From Acidimicrobiaceae bacterium (GTDB lineage: Bacteria; Actinomycetota; Acidimicrobiia; Acidimicrobiales; RAAP-2), in the NCBI GenBank assembly GCA_003133325.1, contig PKXA01000132.1, forward strand, positions 1 through 64,000: 64,000 nt of DNA, in the 5' to 3' direction. Of this stretch, positions 42,914 to 55,978 are shown piece by piece. A program made the translations under genes and the position numbers. How positions within the stretch are numbered: position 1 is the stretch's first letter; the number at the start of each line of letters is the position of its first letter. The notes under the pieces were generated by a model. It did not search any database. It saw only the letters and a list, made by a program, of their open reading frames with translations, and was not told where the DNA came from.

Positions 42914-44152
42914 GTGAGCCCGAGTGTGCCGCTCAACTGGTACGGGATTCTGCTGATCGTTGCGGCGGTGTCGGCCTGGGTGCTCACGTTCCCCACCCGT
43001 CATATCGCCGCACGGGTCGGCTATGTGGCCCAGCCGGACGAGCGGAAGGTCCACCAGCGGGTGACCCCTCAGGCCGGAGGGGTGGCCATGTTCCTGGCCA
43101 TGTTGGTGACCGTGGCGGTGGCGGCGTCGATCCCGGCGTTGGATTCGTTGTTCCAGGGCTCCTCCGAGCCGCTGGGTCTGGTGCTGGGAGCCGCAGCCAT
43201 CTTCGTGGTGGGGGTGATCGACGACATCCGGGACATGTCGGCGCCGGCCAAGATGGCCGGCCAGGTCCTGGCGGCGATGATCCTGTACTTCTTGGGCGTG
43301 ACCTGGTTCCAGTTCAAAGTGCCGCTGGCCGGATTTGTGGTGCTGGGCTCGGACTACACGCCGTTACTCACCGCATTGTGGGTGATCGCCATCACCAACG
43401 CGGTGAATCTGATCGACGGCCTGGATGGACTCGCCGCCGGGGTGGTGGCCATCGCCTCTGGGGCACTGGCCGTCTACGGGCTCCATCTCCAAGCGGTCGG
43501 CAATCTTCCGGCAGACAACATCGGGCCGCTGGTGGCGGTGATGACCTGCGGAATCTGCCTGGGCTTCCTTCCTCACAATTTTTACCCGGCCAAGATCTTC
43601 ATGGGTGACGCCGGCGCACTGCTCCTGGGCCTGCTCATGGCCGCGTCCACCATGCTCATCGGGGGACGTGCGGCCGGCGACGTCCGCAGTGGTCAGACCT
43701 ATTTCTTCTTCGCGCCCCTGTTCATCCCGTTCTTCATCCTCGGGGTGCCGCTCTTCGACATGGCCTTCGCCTTGGTGCGCCGGACGGCCAACCGGACGGG
43801 GTTCGCCACGCCCGACAAGAATCATCTCCATCACCGACTGCTCCGGCTGGGCCATGGGCACCGGCGCAGCGTGCTCATCCTGTGGGCGTGGACGGCCGTG
43901 CTGTCGGGGTTCATCCTGTTCCCGCTCTATGTCTCGAGCGTCAATTCGGTCATCCCGTTCGGGGTGGCGGCCCTCGGTGTGCTGTTGTTCGCCACCTTCC
44001 ACCCGGGGCTGCGCGGCCGTGATGCCGAGGCCGACGGCCCGGTCGGCGACGAGCCGGCCGACACGGGCGACGTGGTGGGCAACGCTGTTGACCAGGGAAT
44101 TGACGCGACCCATCCTGTTCCTCCGGTCGGCGTGGAGGTGACCCGTCACTAG
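42914..44152 (+). CDS. WecA/MraY-family undecaprenyl-phosphate sugar-1-phosphate transferase
   Basis: About 412 residues with roughly ten membrane segments. Catalytic motifs are GVIDDIRDM (Asp-Asp), NAVNLIDGLDGLAAG and the GFLPHNFYPAKIFMGDAG loop; the DKNHLHHRLLRLGH cytosolic His-box identifies the WecA/TagO/Rfe group. It starts cell-wall polymer or polysaccharide linkage by moving a sugar-1-phosphate (probably GlcNAc) onto undecaprenyl phosphate. The GTG at 42914 follows GGGAG. The C-terminal 50 residues are acidic and not conserved. It precedes the ATP synthase genes, as in many actinobacteria. Confidence 0.9.
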   Translation: MSPSVPLNWYGILLIVAAVSAWVLTFPTRHIAARVGYVAQPDERKVHQRVTPQAGGVAMFLAMLVTVAVAASIPALDSLFQGSSEPLGLVLGAAAIFVVGVIDDIRDMSAPAKMAGQVLAAMILYFLGVTWFQFKVPLAGFVVLGSDYTPLLTALWVIAITNAVNLIDGLDGLAAGVVAIASGALAVYGLHLQAVGNLPADNIGPLVAVMTCGICLGFLPHNFYPAKIFMGDAGALLLGLLMAASTMLIGGRAAGDVRSGQTYFFFAPLFIPFFILGVPLFDMAFALVRRTANRTGFATPDKNHLHHRLLRLGHGHRRSVLILWAWTAVLSGFILFPLYVSSVNSVIPFGVAALGVLLFATFHPGLRGRDAEADGPVGDEPADTGDVVGNAVDQGIDATHPVPPVGVEVTRH

Positions 44153-44359
44153 GGGTGACCGCTTCGGGACCCGCGTTTTGCCGATGGCGGTCACGAAGTG
44201 CGATGATGTCGCCCGTGAATTGCAGGCCTCTTTCCTCCGTTGGGGCCACCCATCCGATGTCCGCCTTCGACGGCGCCGTTGGACGACGGTTTCGGTGATT
44301 TCGGGACACTCTGTTGAAGCACTACCTCTCCACACCTTCTGACGCGTTACGACCCGATC
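44153..44359. other. Gap before the ATP synthase operon
   Basis: A 207-bp stretch with no gene. It ends TACGAC, six bases before the ATG of the first accessory gene, an imperfect match to the -10 pattern used elsewhere here. Confidence 0.4.
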
Positions 44360-44626
44360 ATGGCGGACAAATCCCCACTTCCCAAGCCGGAACAGATGGC
44401 TGCACCGGCGCCCGCGGTGGATACCGCGGAGCCTTTTGCGCCCGGAATCATCGACTTCCTGACCATGGGCGTGGCCATCGCCCTGTGCCTGATTCTGGCC
44501 GGGGGCATCGGAGTGGCGATCGACGCGGTGGCGCACAGCACACCGCTCTGGACGTTCGTCGGCCTGGGATTCGGAGTGGTGGCGGCGGTATTGGTCACGG
44601 TGTCGCTGGTCCGGAAGAATTTGTAG
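44360..44626 (+). CDS. AtpZ-like small membrane protein of the ATP synthase operon
   Basis: An 88-residue protein: a proline-rich cytosolic N-terminus (PLPKPEQMAAPAPAVDTAEP) then two membrane helices, IIDFLTMGVAIALCLILAGG and LWTFVGLGFGVVAAVLVTVS, ending VRKNL. The GxxIDxxxxSTPLWTxxGLxxG pattern is that of AtpZ/AtpI-like proteins that assist assembly or Mg uptake for the ATP synthase. It is the first of eleven same-strand genes. Confidence 0.75.
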   Translation: MADKSPLPKPEQMAAPAPAVDTAEPFAPGIIDFLTMGVAIALCLILAGGIGVAIDAVAHSTPLWTFVGLGFGVVAAVLVTVSLVRKNL

Positions 44627-44676
44627 GTGTGATGCCCCGATACCCAGTCGTCGACAGCGAAGGGCAGGCGAGCTAA

Positions 44677-45138
44677 GTGTTCGCCCGGTTCTCATTGCCC
44701 GACATCCCGGCTGTCTCGCGCCGAACAGTGACGGCCGCCCTCATTATCGGGGTGGCGGGGCTGGTGGGATGCATCTCGTTCGGCAAGCCGTTGATCGGGG
44801 TGGGTGGCTGTATCGGATTGGCCTTCGGTACGCTCAACTTCCGGTTGGTCGGTGCGTCGGTGATCAAGGTGGGGAAGCGCGAGGACGAGAACAAGCGCCG
44901 TCCTCTGGCCCTCAATACCCTGTCCCGGCTCGGGATCATCTCCGTTGTCACCGTGGGGATGTTGCTGATCTCTTTCCAACTCGGGTTCGGCGTGCTGGTG
45001 GGGTTGGCGGTCTTCCAGTTGGTGCTCCTGGCCAACGTGGGCCGGTCGATGATGAAGTTCGGCCCAGATGGCGATGGCCTCGATATCGATGTCCTCGACG
45101 GGGCCGAGCCATCCGACGAACGACCCGGAGGTGCCTGA
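44677..45138 (+). CDS. ATP synthase I-like (AtpI) membrane protein
   Basis: 153 residues with four membrane segments (VTAALIIGVAGLVGCISFGK, VGGCIGLAFGTLNFRLVGA, GIISVVTVGMLLISFQLGFG, LVGLAVFQLVLLANVGRS). Position directly before atpB and topology match the AtpI/UncI assembly factor of the c-ring. The GTG start follows AAGGGCAGG. The C-terminal 30 residues are acidic. Confidence 0.72.
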   Translation: MFARFSLPDIPAVSRRTVTAALIIGVAGLVGCISFGKPLIGVGGCIGLAFGTLNFRLVGASVIKVGKREDENKRRPLALNTLSRLGIISVVTVGMLLISFQLGFGVLVGLAVFQLVLLANVGRSMMKFGPDGDGLDIDVLDGAEPSDERPGGA

Positions 45139-45141
45139 CCG

Positions 45142-45927
45142 ATGAGCCTGGGTCAAAGCCTGATGGGTATCCACGGGTTGGTTGCCGACATCTCGGTCGG
45201 CGATCACGTCACCCAACAGGTGCTGGGTCAAAAGATCGACGCCGACCTGCTGTGGTCGACGATCGCCGCCGGCATCATAACCATTGCCCTCGGGCTGATG
45301 GTACGCAGGCGGGCCACGGCCGGTGTCCCGGGCAAGGTTCAACTCGCCTGGGAGATGGTGGTCACCTCGACCCAAAACCAGGTCGAGACCACCATCGGGC
45401 CACGCGGCGCCCGTATCGTGCCGTTGGCCGTCACCCTGTTCGTGTTCATTCTGATCTGCAATTTCTTCACCGTGATCGGCCTCGGGGCTACCTACGACGT
45501 GCTGCTTCCGCCCGCCGCCGATATCAACCTGCCGCTGGCGCTGGCCCTGTTCGTGATCCTGTTGGTCCACATCTCTTCGATCAGGGCCCGGGGCATCGTG
45601 GGCTACGTGAAGCACTATGTGGCCCAGCCGTTCCCGATCTTCCTCTTCCCGTTCAATTTCTTCATCAACCTGGTCGAGGAGTTGGCCAAGCCGGTCACCC
45701 TGGCCCTTCGACTCTTCGGCAACTTGCTGTCCGGAGGGCTGATGCTGGCCCTGCTGGCGTTCCTCGTCCAGTGGAAACTCGGGGTCATACCGGTCGGTGG
45801 CGTGCTCTTCATCGTGTTCGACCCGGTCTGGAAGATCTTCGACCTGGCTATCGGGGTCATTCAGGCATTCATCTTCGCCTTGTTGACCATCCTCTATTTC
45901 GACACCGCCATGAGTAACGACCACTAG
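45142..45927 (+). CDS. atpB: ATP synthase Fo subunit a
   Basis: 261 residues with five or six membrane helices. The essential Arg is in [18 protein letters not shown], facing the c-ring glutamate; other conserved parts are [16 protein letters not shown] and [14 protein letters not shown]. It forms the proton half-channels. GGAGGTGC lies before the ATG, three bases after the previous stop. Confidence 0.96.
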   Translation: MSLGQSLMGIHGLVADISVGDHVTQQVLGQKIDADLLWSTIAAGIITIALGLMVRRRATAGVPGKVQLAWEMVVTSTQNQVETTIGPRGARIVPLAVTLFVFILICNFFTVIGLGATYDVLLPPAADINLPLALALFVILLVHISSIRARGIVGYVKHYVAQPFPIFLFPFNFFINLVEELAKPVTLALRLFGNLLSGGLMLALLAFLVQWKLGVIPVGGVLFIVFDPVWKIFDLAIGVIQAFIFALLTILYFDTAMSNDH

Positions 45928-46003
45928 CCGGTCAGGTTCGCACCACCACGCTCGTTCCACCCACCGATCGCTGTACCGATCACAACCCAAAGGAGAAGCA
46001 CCA

Positions 46004-46267
46004 ATGGCAGACACAACGATGGCGGAGGCAGTAAAGCTCGCCGGCGCCATGATCGGCGGTGGCATTGCACTGGGTGGAGGCGCCGTCGGCGCTGCCATCG
46101 GTGACGGTCTGGCCGGTAGCCAGACGATCGCCGGGGTGGCCCGTCAGCCCGAGGCTCAGAGCCGGCTGTTCACCATCATGTTCTTGACGGTCGGCCTGGT
46201 TGAAGCCATGTACTTCATCAACTTGGCTTTCACCGCGCTGTTCGTCTTCTCGCTGTACAAGAAGTAG
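46004..46267 (+). CDS. atpE: ATP synthase Fo subunit c
   Basis: 87 residues, two helices. Helix 1 carries the tight-packing glycines [18 protein letters not shown] and the polar loop RQPEAQSRL follows; the ion-binding carboxylate is Glu67 in [11 protein letters not shown]. The Gln and Ser/Thr partners required for sodium are not present, so a proton ring is expected. The strong AAAGGAGAA ribosome site fits the high copy number needed. Confidence 0.96.
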   Translation: MADTTMAEAVKLAGAMIGGGIALGGGAVGAAIGDGLAGSQTIAGVARQPEAQSRLFTIMFLTVGLVEAMYFINLAFTALFVFSLYKK

Positions 46268-46302
46268 GTCAGTGACATTGGCAGGCCGTCTTCCGGCCCC
46301 TG

Positions 46303-46328
46303 CCGCGGGCGCCGGCAACGGCCCGCGG
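46303..46328 (+). other. Strong intercistronic hairpin between atpE and atpF
   Basis: CCGCGGGC (46303-46310) pairs perfectly with GCCCGCGG (46321-46328) around a ten-base loop. No U-tract follows. It could protect the atpE message from 3' decay and so raise subunit c output. Confidence 0.55.
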
Positions 46329-46373
46329 TACGGAGGCGGTAGCGACCCCTCGTTGAAACAAGGTTGGTAGGAC

Positions 46374-46919
46374 ATGCCCATCGCCACCAGCAACTTCCTG
46401 GTTCCCAACTTCACGCTGGTCTTCGAGTTGATCGCCTTTCTGATCGTGCTCGGGGTCATCGGCTGGACGGTGCTGCCCTTCCTCAACAAGGCCCTGACCG
46501 AGCGTCAGGACCAGATTCGTGGGGAGCTCGAAGCCGCCGACAAGGCCAAGGCTGACGCCGAAGACGCTGATGCTGAACGCCGGAGCGAGTTGGAGGAGGC
46601 GCGCCGTCATGCGCGCGAGATCGTGGCCCAGGCCAACTCCACTGCCGACCAGGTCGCCTCCAGCGCACAGACCCGGGCCCAGGCGGAGTACGACCGGATC
46701 GTGCAATCGGCCGACGTCGAGATCGCCGCGGCCCGCCAGACCGCGGTCCACGAAGTGACCGCCAGGGTGGGCGAGGTGGTGTTGGCCGCGGCCGAACGTG
46801 TGATCGGCCGGGAGATTCAGGCCGCTGATCATCAAGACCTCATCAACGAGGCCGTGGCGGCCATCTCCGCCGAAGCCGAGTCCGGCACCACCGCGGATTC
46901 CTCCGGGGTCACTCGGTGA
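46374..46919 (+). CDS. atpF: ATP synthase Fo subunit b
   Basis: 181 residues. One N-terminal membrane helix (FELIAFLIVLGVIGWTVLPF) is followed by a long, charged coiled coil (ERQDQIRGELEAADKAKADA onwards) that forms the peripheral stalk. The C-terminus overlaps the atpH start by four bases. It is not fused to delta as in mycobacteria. Confidence 0.93.
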   Translation: MPIATSNFLVPNFTLVFELIAFLIVLGVIGWTVLPFLNKALTERQDQIRGELEAADKAKADAEDADAERRSELEEARRHAREIVAQANSTADQVASSAQTRAQAEYDRIVQSADVEIAAARQTAVHEVTARVGEVVLAAAERVIGREIQAADHQDLINEAVAAISAEAESGTTADSSGVTR

Positions 46920-47857
46920 ACCCTGCTCTCCAGGGCTATCTGGCCGCCGTCAGTGAAGACGTGGCCGCTGATTCCGCTCTCGACGAGGCGGCCGCCGAGT
47001 TGTCGGCTGTCGCTTCCTTCGTCGACGGCAGCAATGAGCTCACTCTGGCCGTCGATGACGGATCGGTGCCGGTCAATGCGCGCCGTGCCGTCCTCGACGA
47101 CCTCCTCGACGGCAAGGTGCGTCCTGACGTACGCCGCTTGGTGAACCGGGCGGTGACGGTCATCTCCGCCTCGGAGGTGACGGCCGGTCTGCACTGGCTG
47201 GCGCACCAGATGACGGTGGCCGCCTGGCGCTCCGCCGACGGAGGGGTGGAAGATGATCCTCCGCTGCTGGGTCGACTGGCATCCCGCAACCGGGTGGCCG
47301 GCTATGCCGCCGCCGTGTTCGAAATGGCGGAGACCGAGGAGATCGAGGAGGTCGAGGACCAGCTGTTCCGTTTCGCCCGCACCGTCGAGTCGAACCAGGC
47401 ACTGCGGGTGGCCCTGGGCGACCGCGACCTACCGGTAGCCCTCCGCCAGGAGGTGGTGAGTGACCTCCTCGCCGGCAAGGTGAACCAGGCCACCGCGCGC
47501 CTGGCCGCCTATGCCGTCAGGGGTGGGCGGGCCCGCGACATCGTCGGAACTCTCGACGCCTTGGTGGCGGCCGCGGCCCGGGCCCGAGGATGGCGGGTGG
47601 CCCGGGTGGTATCGGCCCATGAGATGGACGATGATCAGCGCCGCGGATTGGGTGACGCGCTGGCCCGATTGACCGGTTCGCCTGTCGACTTGCAGGTGAC
47701 CATCGATTCAACACTGCTGGGTGGGGTGGTGGTGCAGGTCGGCGACCTTCTGGTCGATGGCAGCGCCCGTCATCGCTTGGACCAATTGCAGGAGCACCTC
47801 CTCGGATTCGAGGCGGCCTACGAAGTTCCACAAGGAAGGGAAACAGCCGATGGCTGA
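46916..47857 (+). CDS. atpH: ATP synthase F1 subunit delta with duplicated N-terminal domain
   Basis: 313 residues, against about 180 for the usual subunit. Two OSCP-type helical modules follow each other: residues about 6-100 ([20 protein letters not shown] to [10 protein letters not shown]) and about 125-220 ([20 protein letters not shown] to [12 protein letters not shown]). The normal beta-rich C-terminal end ([38 protein letters not shown]) comes last. Streptomyces has a similar long form. It clamps the top of F1 to subunit b. The end overlaps atpA by eight bases. Confidence 0.9.
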   Translation: MNPALQGYLAAVSEDVAADSALDEAAAELSAVASFVDGSNELTLAVDDGSVPVNARRAVLDDLLDGKVRPDVRRLVNRAVTVISASEVTAGLHWLAHQMTVAAWRSADGGVEDDPPLLGRLASRNRVAGYAAAVFEMAETEEIEEVEDQLFRFARTVESNQALRVALGDRDLPVALRQEVVSDLLAGKVNQATARLAAYAVRGGRARDIVGTLDALVAAAARARGWRVARVVSAHEMDDDQRRGLGDALARLTGSPVDLQVTIDSTLLGGVVVQVGDLLVDGSARHRLDQLQEHLLGFEAAYEVPQGRETADG

Positions 47858-49373
47858 GTTGACCATCAACGCCGACGAGATTACCGCTGCACTGCGGCGG
47901 CACGTCGAGAACTACACCCCTGAGGTCGATACCGAGCAGGTGGGTCGGGTTGTCGAGGTCGGTGACGGGATTGCCCGGATCACCGGTCTTCCCGGAGCCG
48001 CGGTGAACGAGATCCTCGAATTCGCCGACGGCACCGAGGGCCTCGCCCTGAACCTGGACGAAGAGACCATCGGTGCGGTGATCCTGGGTGAGGACACCGG
48101 CCTCGAAGAAGAGCAGCTGGTCAAGGCCACGGGTCGGATCCTTTCGGTACGGGTCGGCGATGCCCTCCTCGGACGGGTGGTCAACGCGCTGGGTGAGCCC
48201 ATCGACGGCAAAGGCCCCATTGCCTCCGATCAGACCAGGCGACTCGAGGTGCAGGCCCCCGGCATTGTGCGCCGCCAGCCGGTGAGCGAGCCGTTGCAGA
48301 CGGGCATCAAGGCCATCGACTCCATGACGCCCATCGGTCGTGGGCAACGCGAGCTGATCATCGGCGACCGCAAGACGGGCAAGACGACCGTCGCCGTCGA
48401 CACCATTCTGAACCAGCGTGGCCTGGGCGTGAAGTGCATCTACGTGGCCATCGGGCAGAAGGCCGCATCGGTGGCCCAGACGGTGGCGACCTTCGAGCGC
48501 TACGGGGCCCTCGAGTACACGGTGGTGGTACTGGCGGGTGCCGGCGATCCGGCGCCGTTCAAGTATCTTGCTCCCTATTCCGGATGCGCCATGGGCCAGC
48601 ACTGGATGGAGAACGGCGAACACGCGCTCATCGTCTACGACGACCTGTCCAAGCAAGCCGAGGCCTACCGCCAGATGTCGCTTCTGCTCCGGCGTCCGCC
48701 CGGTCGTGAGGCCTACCCGGGTGATGTGTTCTATCTGCACAGCCGGCTGCTCGAGCGGGCGGCCAAGCTGTCGGACGCCGAGGGTGGGGGTTCGCTCACC
48801 GCTCTGCCCATCATCGAGACCAAGGCCGGCGATGTCTCCGCCTACATCCCCACCAACGTGATCTCCATCACCGACGGCCAGGTGTTCCTCGAGAGCGAGC
48901 TCTTCTACGCCGGCATCCGTCCCGCCATCAATGTCGGGGTATCGGTCAGCCGGGTCGGGAGCGCGGCGCAGATCAAGGCCATGAAGGCTGTGGCCGGCAC
49001 CCTCAAGATCGACCTGGCCCAGTTCCGCGAGCTCGAGGCGTTCGCCACGTTCGGCTCCGAGCTGGACAAGGTGTCCCAGGCCCAGTTGGACCGTGGCTAC
49101 CGACTCACCGAACTCCTGAAACAGGGGTTGAACTCCCCGGTTCCGGTCGAAGAGCAGGTGCTGGTGATCTTCGCCGGATCCAACGGCTACGTGGACGAGA
49201 TCCCCGTTCCCGAGGTGCAGCGGTACGAATCCGAGTTGCGTGGCTTCTTCCGGGCCAGCCACGCCGACCTCCTCGACACCATCCGCACCTCGGGCAAGCT
49301 CCCCGAGGGCGATGCCATGGAAAAGGCGCTGCGGACCTTCAACGACGGCTTCGACACCGGCAAGGGCGACTGA
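47850..49373 (+). CDS. atpA: ATP synthase F1 subunit alpha
   Basis: 507 residues. Walker A GDRKTGKT at 172-179; nucleotide-binding, N-terminal barrel ([17 protein letters not shown]) and C-terminal helical domains are complete. The signature [17 protein letters not shown] is present. The ATG at 47850 lies inside the end of atpH and follows AAGGAAGGG. Confidence 0.97.
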   Translation: MAELTINADEITAALRRHVENYTPEVDTEQVGRVVEVGDGIARITGLPGAAVNEILEFADGTEGLALNLDEETIGAVILGEDTGLEEEQLVKATGRILSVRVGDALLGRVVNALGEPIDGKGPIASDQTRRLEVQAPGIVRRQPVSEPLQTGIKAIDSMTPIGRGQRELIIGDRKTGKTTVAVDTILNQRGLGVKCIYVAIGQKAASVAQTVATFERYGALEYTVVVLAGAGDPAPFKYLAPYSGCAMGQHWMENGEHALIVYDDLSKQAEAYRQMSLLLRRPPGREAYPGDVFYLHSRLLERAAKLSDAEGGGSLTALPIIETKAGDVSAYIPTNVISITDGQVFLESELFYAGIRPAINVGVSVSRVGSAAQIKAMKAVAGTLKIDLAQFRELEAFATFGSELDKVSQAQLDRGYRLTELLKQGLNSPVPVEEQVLVIFAGSNGYVDEIPVPEVQRYESELRGFFRASHADLLDTIRTSGKLPEGDAMEKALRTFNDGFDTGKGD

Positions 49374-49376
49374 TCC

Positions 49377-51864
<2,488 letters not shown>

Positions 51865-51882
51865 ACGGACAGGTCCTGACCG

Positions 51883-52431
51883 ATGGCTGACAACAGTGTC
51901 TTTACCGCCGAGTTGGTGACTCCCGAACGGGTCCTGGTCAGTGGCCCGGCCGCCCAGGTCATCCTCAGGACGGCCGACGGCGACATCACCTTCCTCGGGG
52001 GCCACACCCCGCTGGTGGGTGCGGTGGAGCCCGGGGTTGTCCGGGTGGTGAGTGAGGATGGCGAGGAACAGCGGGTGGCGGTGCACGGAGGGTTCGTGCA
52101 GGTGGAGCTGAACGTGGGGGACGATTCCGGCAGCGATGCCCCTGCCCCTTCGTCGTCGACCTCGAGTGGAACCCGGGTCACCGTGCTGGCCGGCATCGCC
52201 GAGCCGGCCGATGAGATCGACACCGAACGGGCCCGGGTGGCCCACGATGCCGCCGAGGCACGGGTCGCAGAGTTGGAGGCCAGCGGTCGTACCGCCGGCT
52301 CGGGATCACCTGCCTCGGCCTCCGGGGAAGGTGACCTACCCGACCCCGACCTGGTCGAAGCCGAAGCTGCCCTGCGGCGGGCCGAGGTCCGGCTGGAGGC
52401 GGCCGGCGTCACCGCCGGGGCGGGGTCCTAG
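51883..52431 (+). CDS. atpC: ATP synthase F1 subunit epsilon, extended
   Basis: 182 residues against about 130. The N-terminal beta sandwich is standard (FTAELVTPERVLVSGPAAQV, TFLGGHTPLVGAVEPG) but is interrupted near residue 85 by a Ser/Pro-rich stretch (GSDAPAPSSSTSSG). The C-terminal helices also contain a low-complexity insert (RTAGSGSPASASGEGD). Epsilon regulates ATP hydrolysis. Last gene of the operon. Confidence 0.9.
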   Translation: MADNSVFTAELVTPERVLVSGPAAQVILRTADGDITFLGGHTPLVGAVEPGVVRVVSEDGEEQRVAVHGGFVQVELNVGDDSGSDAPAPSSSTSSGTRVTVLAGIAEPADEIDTERARVAHDAAEARVAELEASGRTAGSGSPASASGEGDLPDPDLVEAEAALRRAEVRLEAAGVTAGAGS

Positions 52432-52457
52432 CCACCAGGGTTTCTCTGAGAGCCGTG

Positions 52458-52475
52458 GGCGTCCGTCGGGACGCC
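52458..52475. terminator. Hairpin between convergent atpC and glpX
   Basis: GGCGTCC (52458-52464) pairs with GGACGCC (52469-52475) around a four-base loop in the 60-bp gap between convergent genes. There is no U-tract on either side, so it would act as a weak bidirectional terminator or 3' end stabiliser. Confidence 0.45.
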
Positions 52476-52494
52476 GCGCCGCCTGGTTTGCCGC

Positions 52495-53490
52495 TCAGGT
52501 GAATTCGATGGCGCTGTACTCGCTCAGCTTGTGCAGCGGGTGGCGTGCATCGATGAGCCGTACGGTTCCCGACTTGGACCGCATCACCAGTGACTGGGTG
52601 CTCGCCCCGAACTGGTCGTAACGGACCCCACTGAGGAGCTCACCGTCGGTGATCCCGGTGGCGGCGAAGAAGCAGTTGTCCCCCCGGACCAGATCGTCGG
52701 TGGTGAGCACGGCGTCGAGGTCGTAGCCGGCGTCCACCGCCGCGCTCCGCTCGACCTCGTCCCGGGGCCACAGGCGCCCCTGGATCTCCCCACCCATCGA
52801 CTTCAAGGCGGCGGCAGCAATCACGCCCTCGGGCGTACCGCCGATCCCGAACAGGATGTCCACTCCGGTGTCGGGCCAGGCGGTGGCGATGGCTCCGGCC
52901 ACATCGCCGTCGGTGATCAAGCGGATCCGGGCGCCGGCCTCGCGGACCTTGCTGATCAGATCAGCGTGGCGCGGACGATCGAGGATGACGGCCGTGAGAT
53001 CCCTCACCGATGTCCCTTTGGCCTTGGCCACCGATCGCAGGTTGTCGTCAACCGAGGCGGTGATGTCGATGGCACCCACCGCCGACGGGCCCACTGCCAG
53101 CTTTTCCATGTAGACGCATGGTCCCGGGTCGAACATCGTCCCCCGTTCGGAAGCCGCGATCACCGCCAATGCACCTCCCCGTCCCAGAGCCGTCGGAGTC
53201 GTCCCGTCGATGGGGTCGACGGCGATGTCGGTTTCCGGCGGCGATCCGTCCCCGATGCGCTCACCGTTGAAGAGCATGGGGGCATTGTCCTTCTCGCCTT
53301 CGCCGATGATCACCACGCCGTCCATGGCGATACTCGAGAGCACGATGCGCATGGCATTGACGGCGGCGCCGTCGGCCCCTTCCTTGTCGCCTCGTCCCAT
53401 CCATCGGGATGCGGCCATGGCCGCAGCCTCGGTGACTCGGACCAGTTCCATGGCCAGGTTGCGATCGGGGGCTTGCGAAGAGGTAGTCAC
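52495..53490 (-). CDS. glpX: Class II fructose-1,6-bisphosphatase
   Basis: 331 residues from a GTG at 53490. It begins (V)[20 protein letters not shown]; the Li-sensitive phosphatase motifs are [14 protein letters not shown] and [16 protein letters not shown], with [16 protein letters not shown] later. It dephosphorylates fructose-1,6-bisphosphate for gluconeogenesis. The conserved [11 protein letters not shown] start supports this GTG; a -10 TAGCGT lies eight bases upstream on the minus strand. Confidence 0.95.
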   Translation of the reverse strand: MTTSSQAPDRNLAMELVRVTEAAAMAASRWMGRGDKEGADGAAVNAMRIVLSSIAMDGVVIIGEGEKDNAPMLFNGERIGDGSPPETDIAVDPIDGTTPTALGRGGALAVIAASERGTMFDPGPCVYMEKLAVGPSAVGAIDITASVDDNLRSVAKAKGTSVRDLTAVILDRPRHADLISKVREAGARIRLITDGDVAGAIATAWPDTGVDILFGIGGTPEGVIAAAALKSMGGEIQGRLWPRDEVERSAAVDAGYDLDAVLTTDDLVRGDNCFFAATGITDGELLSGVRYDQFGASTQSLVMRSKSGTVRLIDARHPLHKLSEYSAIEFT

Positions 53491-53603
53491 GGGTGATGAC
53501 GCTACCTCCTGCCGCCGGGATGGGCGGTCACCGGACCCGGTGACAAAGAGTGGCCTCGGGGCCACACGGGAGAGCAACCATCGGATGGGTCGTATCCACG
53601 CGC

Positions 53604-53609
53604 CATACT
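53604..53609 (+). promoter_or_regulatory. -10 box of murA
   Basis: CATACT, six bases, then the GTG at 53616. Confidence 0.5.
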
Positions 53610-53615
53610 GGCCGT

Positions 53616-54896
<1,281 letters not shown>

Positions 54897-54930
54897 TCGC
54901 CGGTCAATCCCCGTATACGCTCATCACCTC

Positions 54931-55929
54931 ATGTCGCCCGCTGACCGCAACGACCCGACCTCGCTCTTCAAAGCAGCTCAAGCCGGTGACCGGGTGTCCC
55001 TGGCCCGACTCCTCTCCTTGGTCGAACGCGGAGGCGCTCCCTCCCGGGTGACCGCTGTCCTCGCCTATCAGGCAAAGCTCACCGCGTACACAGTGGGCAT
55101 CACCGGGGCTCCGGGGGCCGGGAAATCGACGCTCGTCGATCAGCTGATCGCCATCGCCCGCGCCAGTGATCAGGTCGGGGTGCTGGCCATCGATCCCTCC
55201 TCGCCGTTTTCGGGAGGAGCAATTCTGGGTGACCGGGTCCGCATGCAGAACCATGCTCTCGACGACGGGGTGTTCATCCGGTCGATGGCCACTCGTGGCC
55301 AACTGGGGGGGCTGGCCGTGGCGGTTCCGGATGCGGTGCGGGTGCTGTCGGCCGCCGGATTTCCCATGGTCCTCATCGAGACGGTGGGGGTGGGACAACA
55401 GGAGGTGTCGATAGCGTCGGCTGCCGATACCACGGTGGTGGTGGTCAACCCCGGGTGGGGCGACTCCATTCAGGCCAACAAAGCCGGATTGATGGAGATC
55501 GCCGATCTGTTCGTCATCAACAAGGCGGACCGCCCCGGGGCCCCGGAGACCCGGCGCGATCTCGAGCAGATGCTCGACCTCACCGACCTCGACGACCTGG
55601 ACGGTTGGCGGCCTCCAGTGGTGGAGACGGTGGCGTCCGCCGGAGATGGTTGTGATCAGTTGTGGGATGCCGTCGGCCGACACCGGGCCCACCTGACCGA
55701 GCGGGGCCTGCTCGACGAGAGGAGGCGCCGGCGCCTGGAGCGGGAGTTCCGCCAGATACTGGTGGCCCGGGTAGAGCAGAGGATCGACAGCAGTCAGTTC
55801 GGCGAGGTGTTGGCCGAAGTGACCAAAGCGCTGGCTGCCGGCGATATCGATCCCTACGAGGCCGCCGATCGGATGCTGATCGATATCGCCAACCACGAGG
55901 CACGGATCGATGACGACTCCTCCGCTTGA
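54931..55929 (+). CDS. meaB: MeaB/ArgK-family G3E GTPase
   Basis: 332 residues. Walker A GAPGAGKS at 59-66, ALIDPSS-type motif VLAIDPSSPFSGGAILGDR, switch VLIETVGVGQ and the NKAD base-specificity motif. MeaB protects and reloads methylmalonyl-CoA mutase, which is not encoded in this window. The C-terminal dimerisation arm (DERRRRRLEREFRQILVARV) is complete. The ATG follows a TACGCT box by nine bases. Confidence 0.92.
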   Translation: MSPADRNDPTSLFKAAQAGDRVSLARLLSLVERGGAPSRVTAVLAYQAKLTAYTVGITGAPGAGKSTLVDQLIAIARASDQVGVLAIDPSSPFSGGAILGDRVRMQNHALDDGVFIRSMATRGQLGGLAVAVPDAVRVLSAAGFPMVLIETVGVGQQEVSIASAADTTVVVVNPGWGDSIQANKAGLMEIADLFVINKADRPGAPETRRDLEQMLDLTDLDDLDGWRPPVVETVASAGDGCDQLWDAVGRHRAHLTERGLLDERRRRRLEREFRQILVARVEQRIDSSQFGEVLAEVTKALAAGDIDPYEAADRMLIDIANHEARIDDDSSA

Positions 55930-55966
55930 CGAACGTTGGGTGCCGAGTTGGTCGATGCCGGTCCGG

Positions 55967-55972
55967 TAGCGT
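55967..55972 (+). promoter_or_regulatory. -10 box of the treS-mak-pfk operon
   Basis: TAGCGT, six bases, then the GTG at 55979. Confidence 0.55.
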
Positions 55973-55978
55973 TCCGGT

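Noticed and set aside
44677-46098. 468-codon antisense frame opposite atpI/atpB/atpE
   Set aside because: Asp/Glu/Gln/His-rich mirror image of membrane-helix codons, not a real protein.
46004-46267. Sodium-dependent ATP synthase
   Set aside because: Subunit c lacks the Gln and Glu-Ser/Thr sodium ligands; GLVEAMYF fits proton binding.
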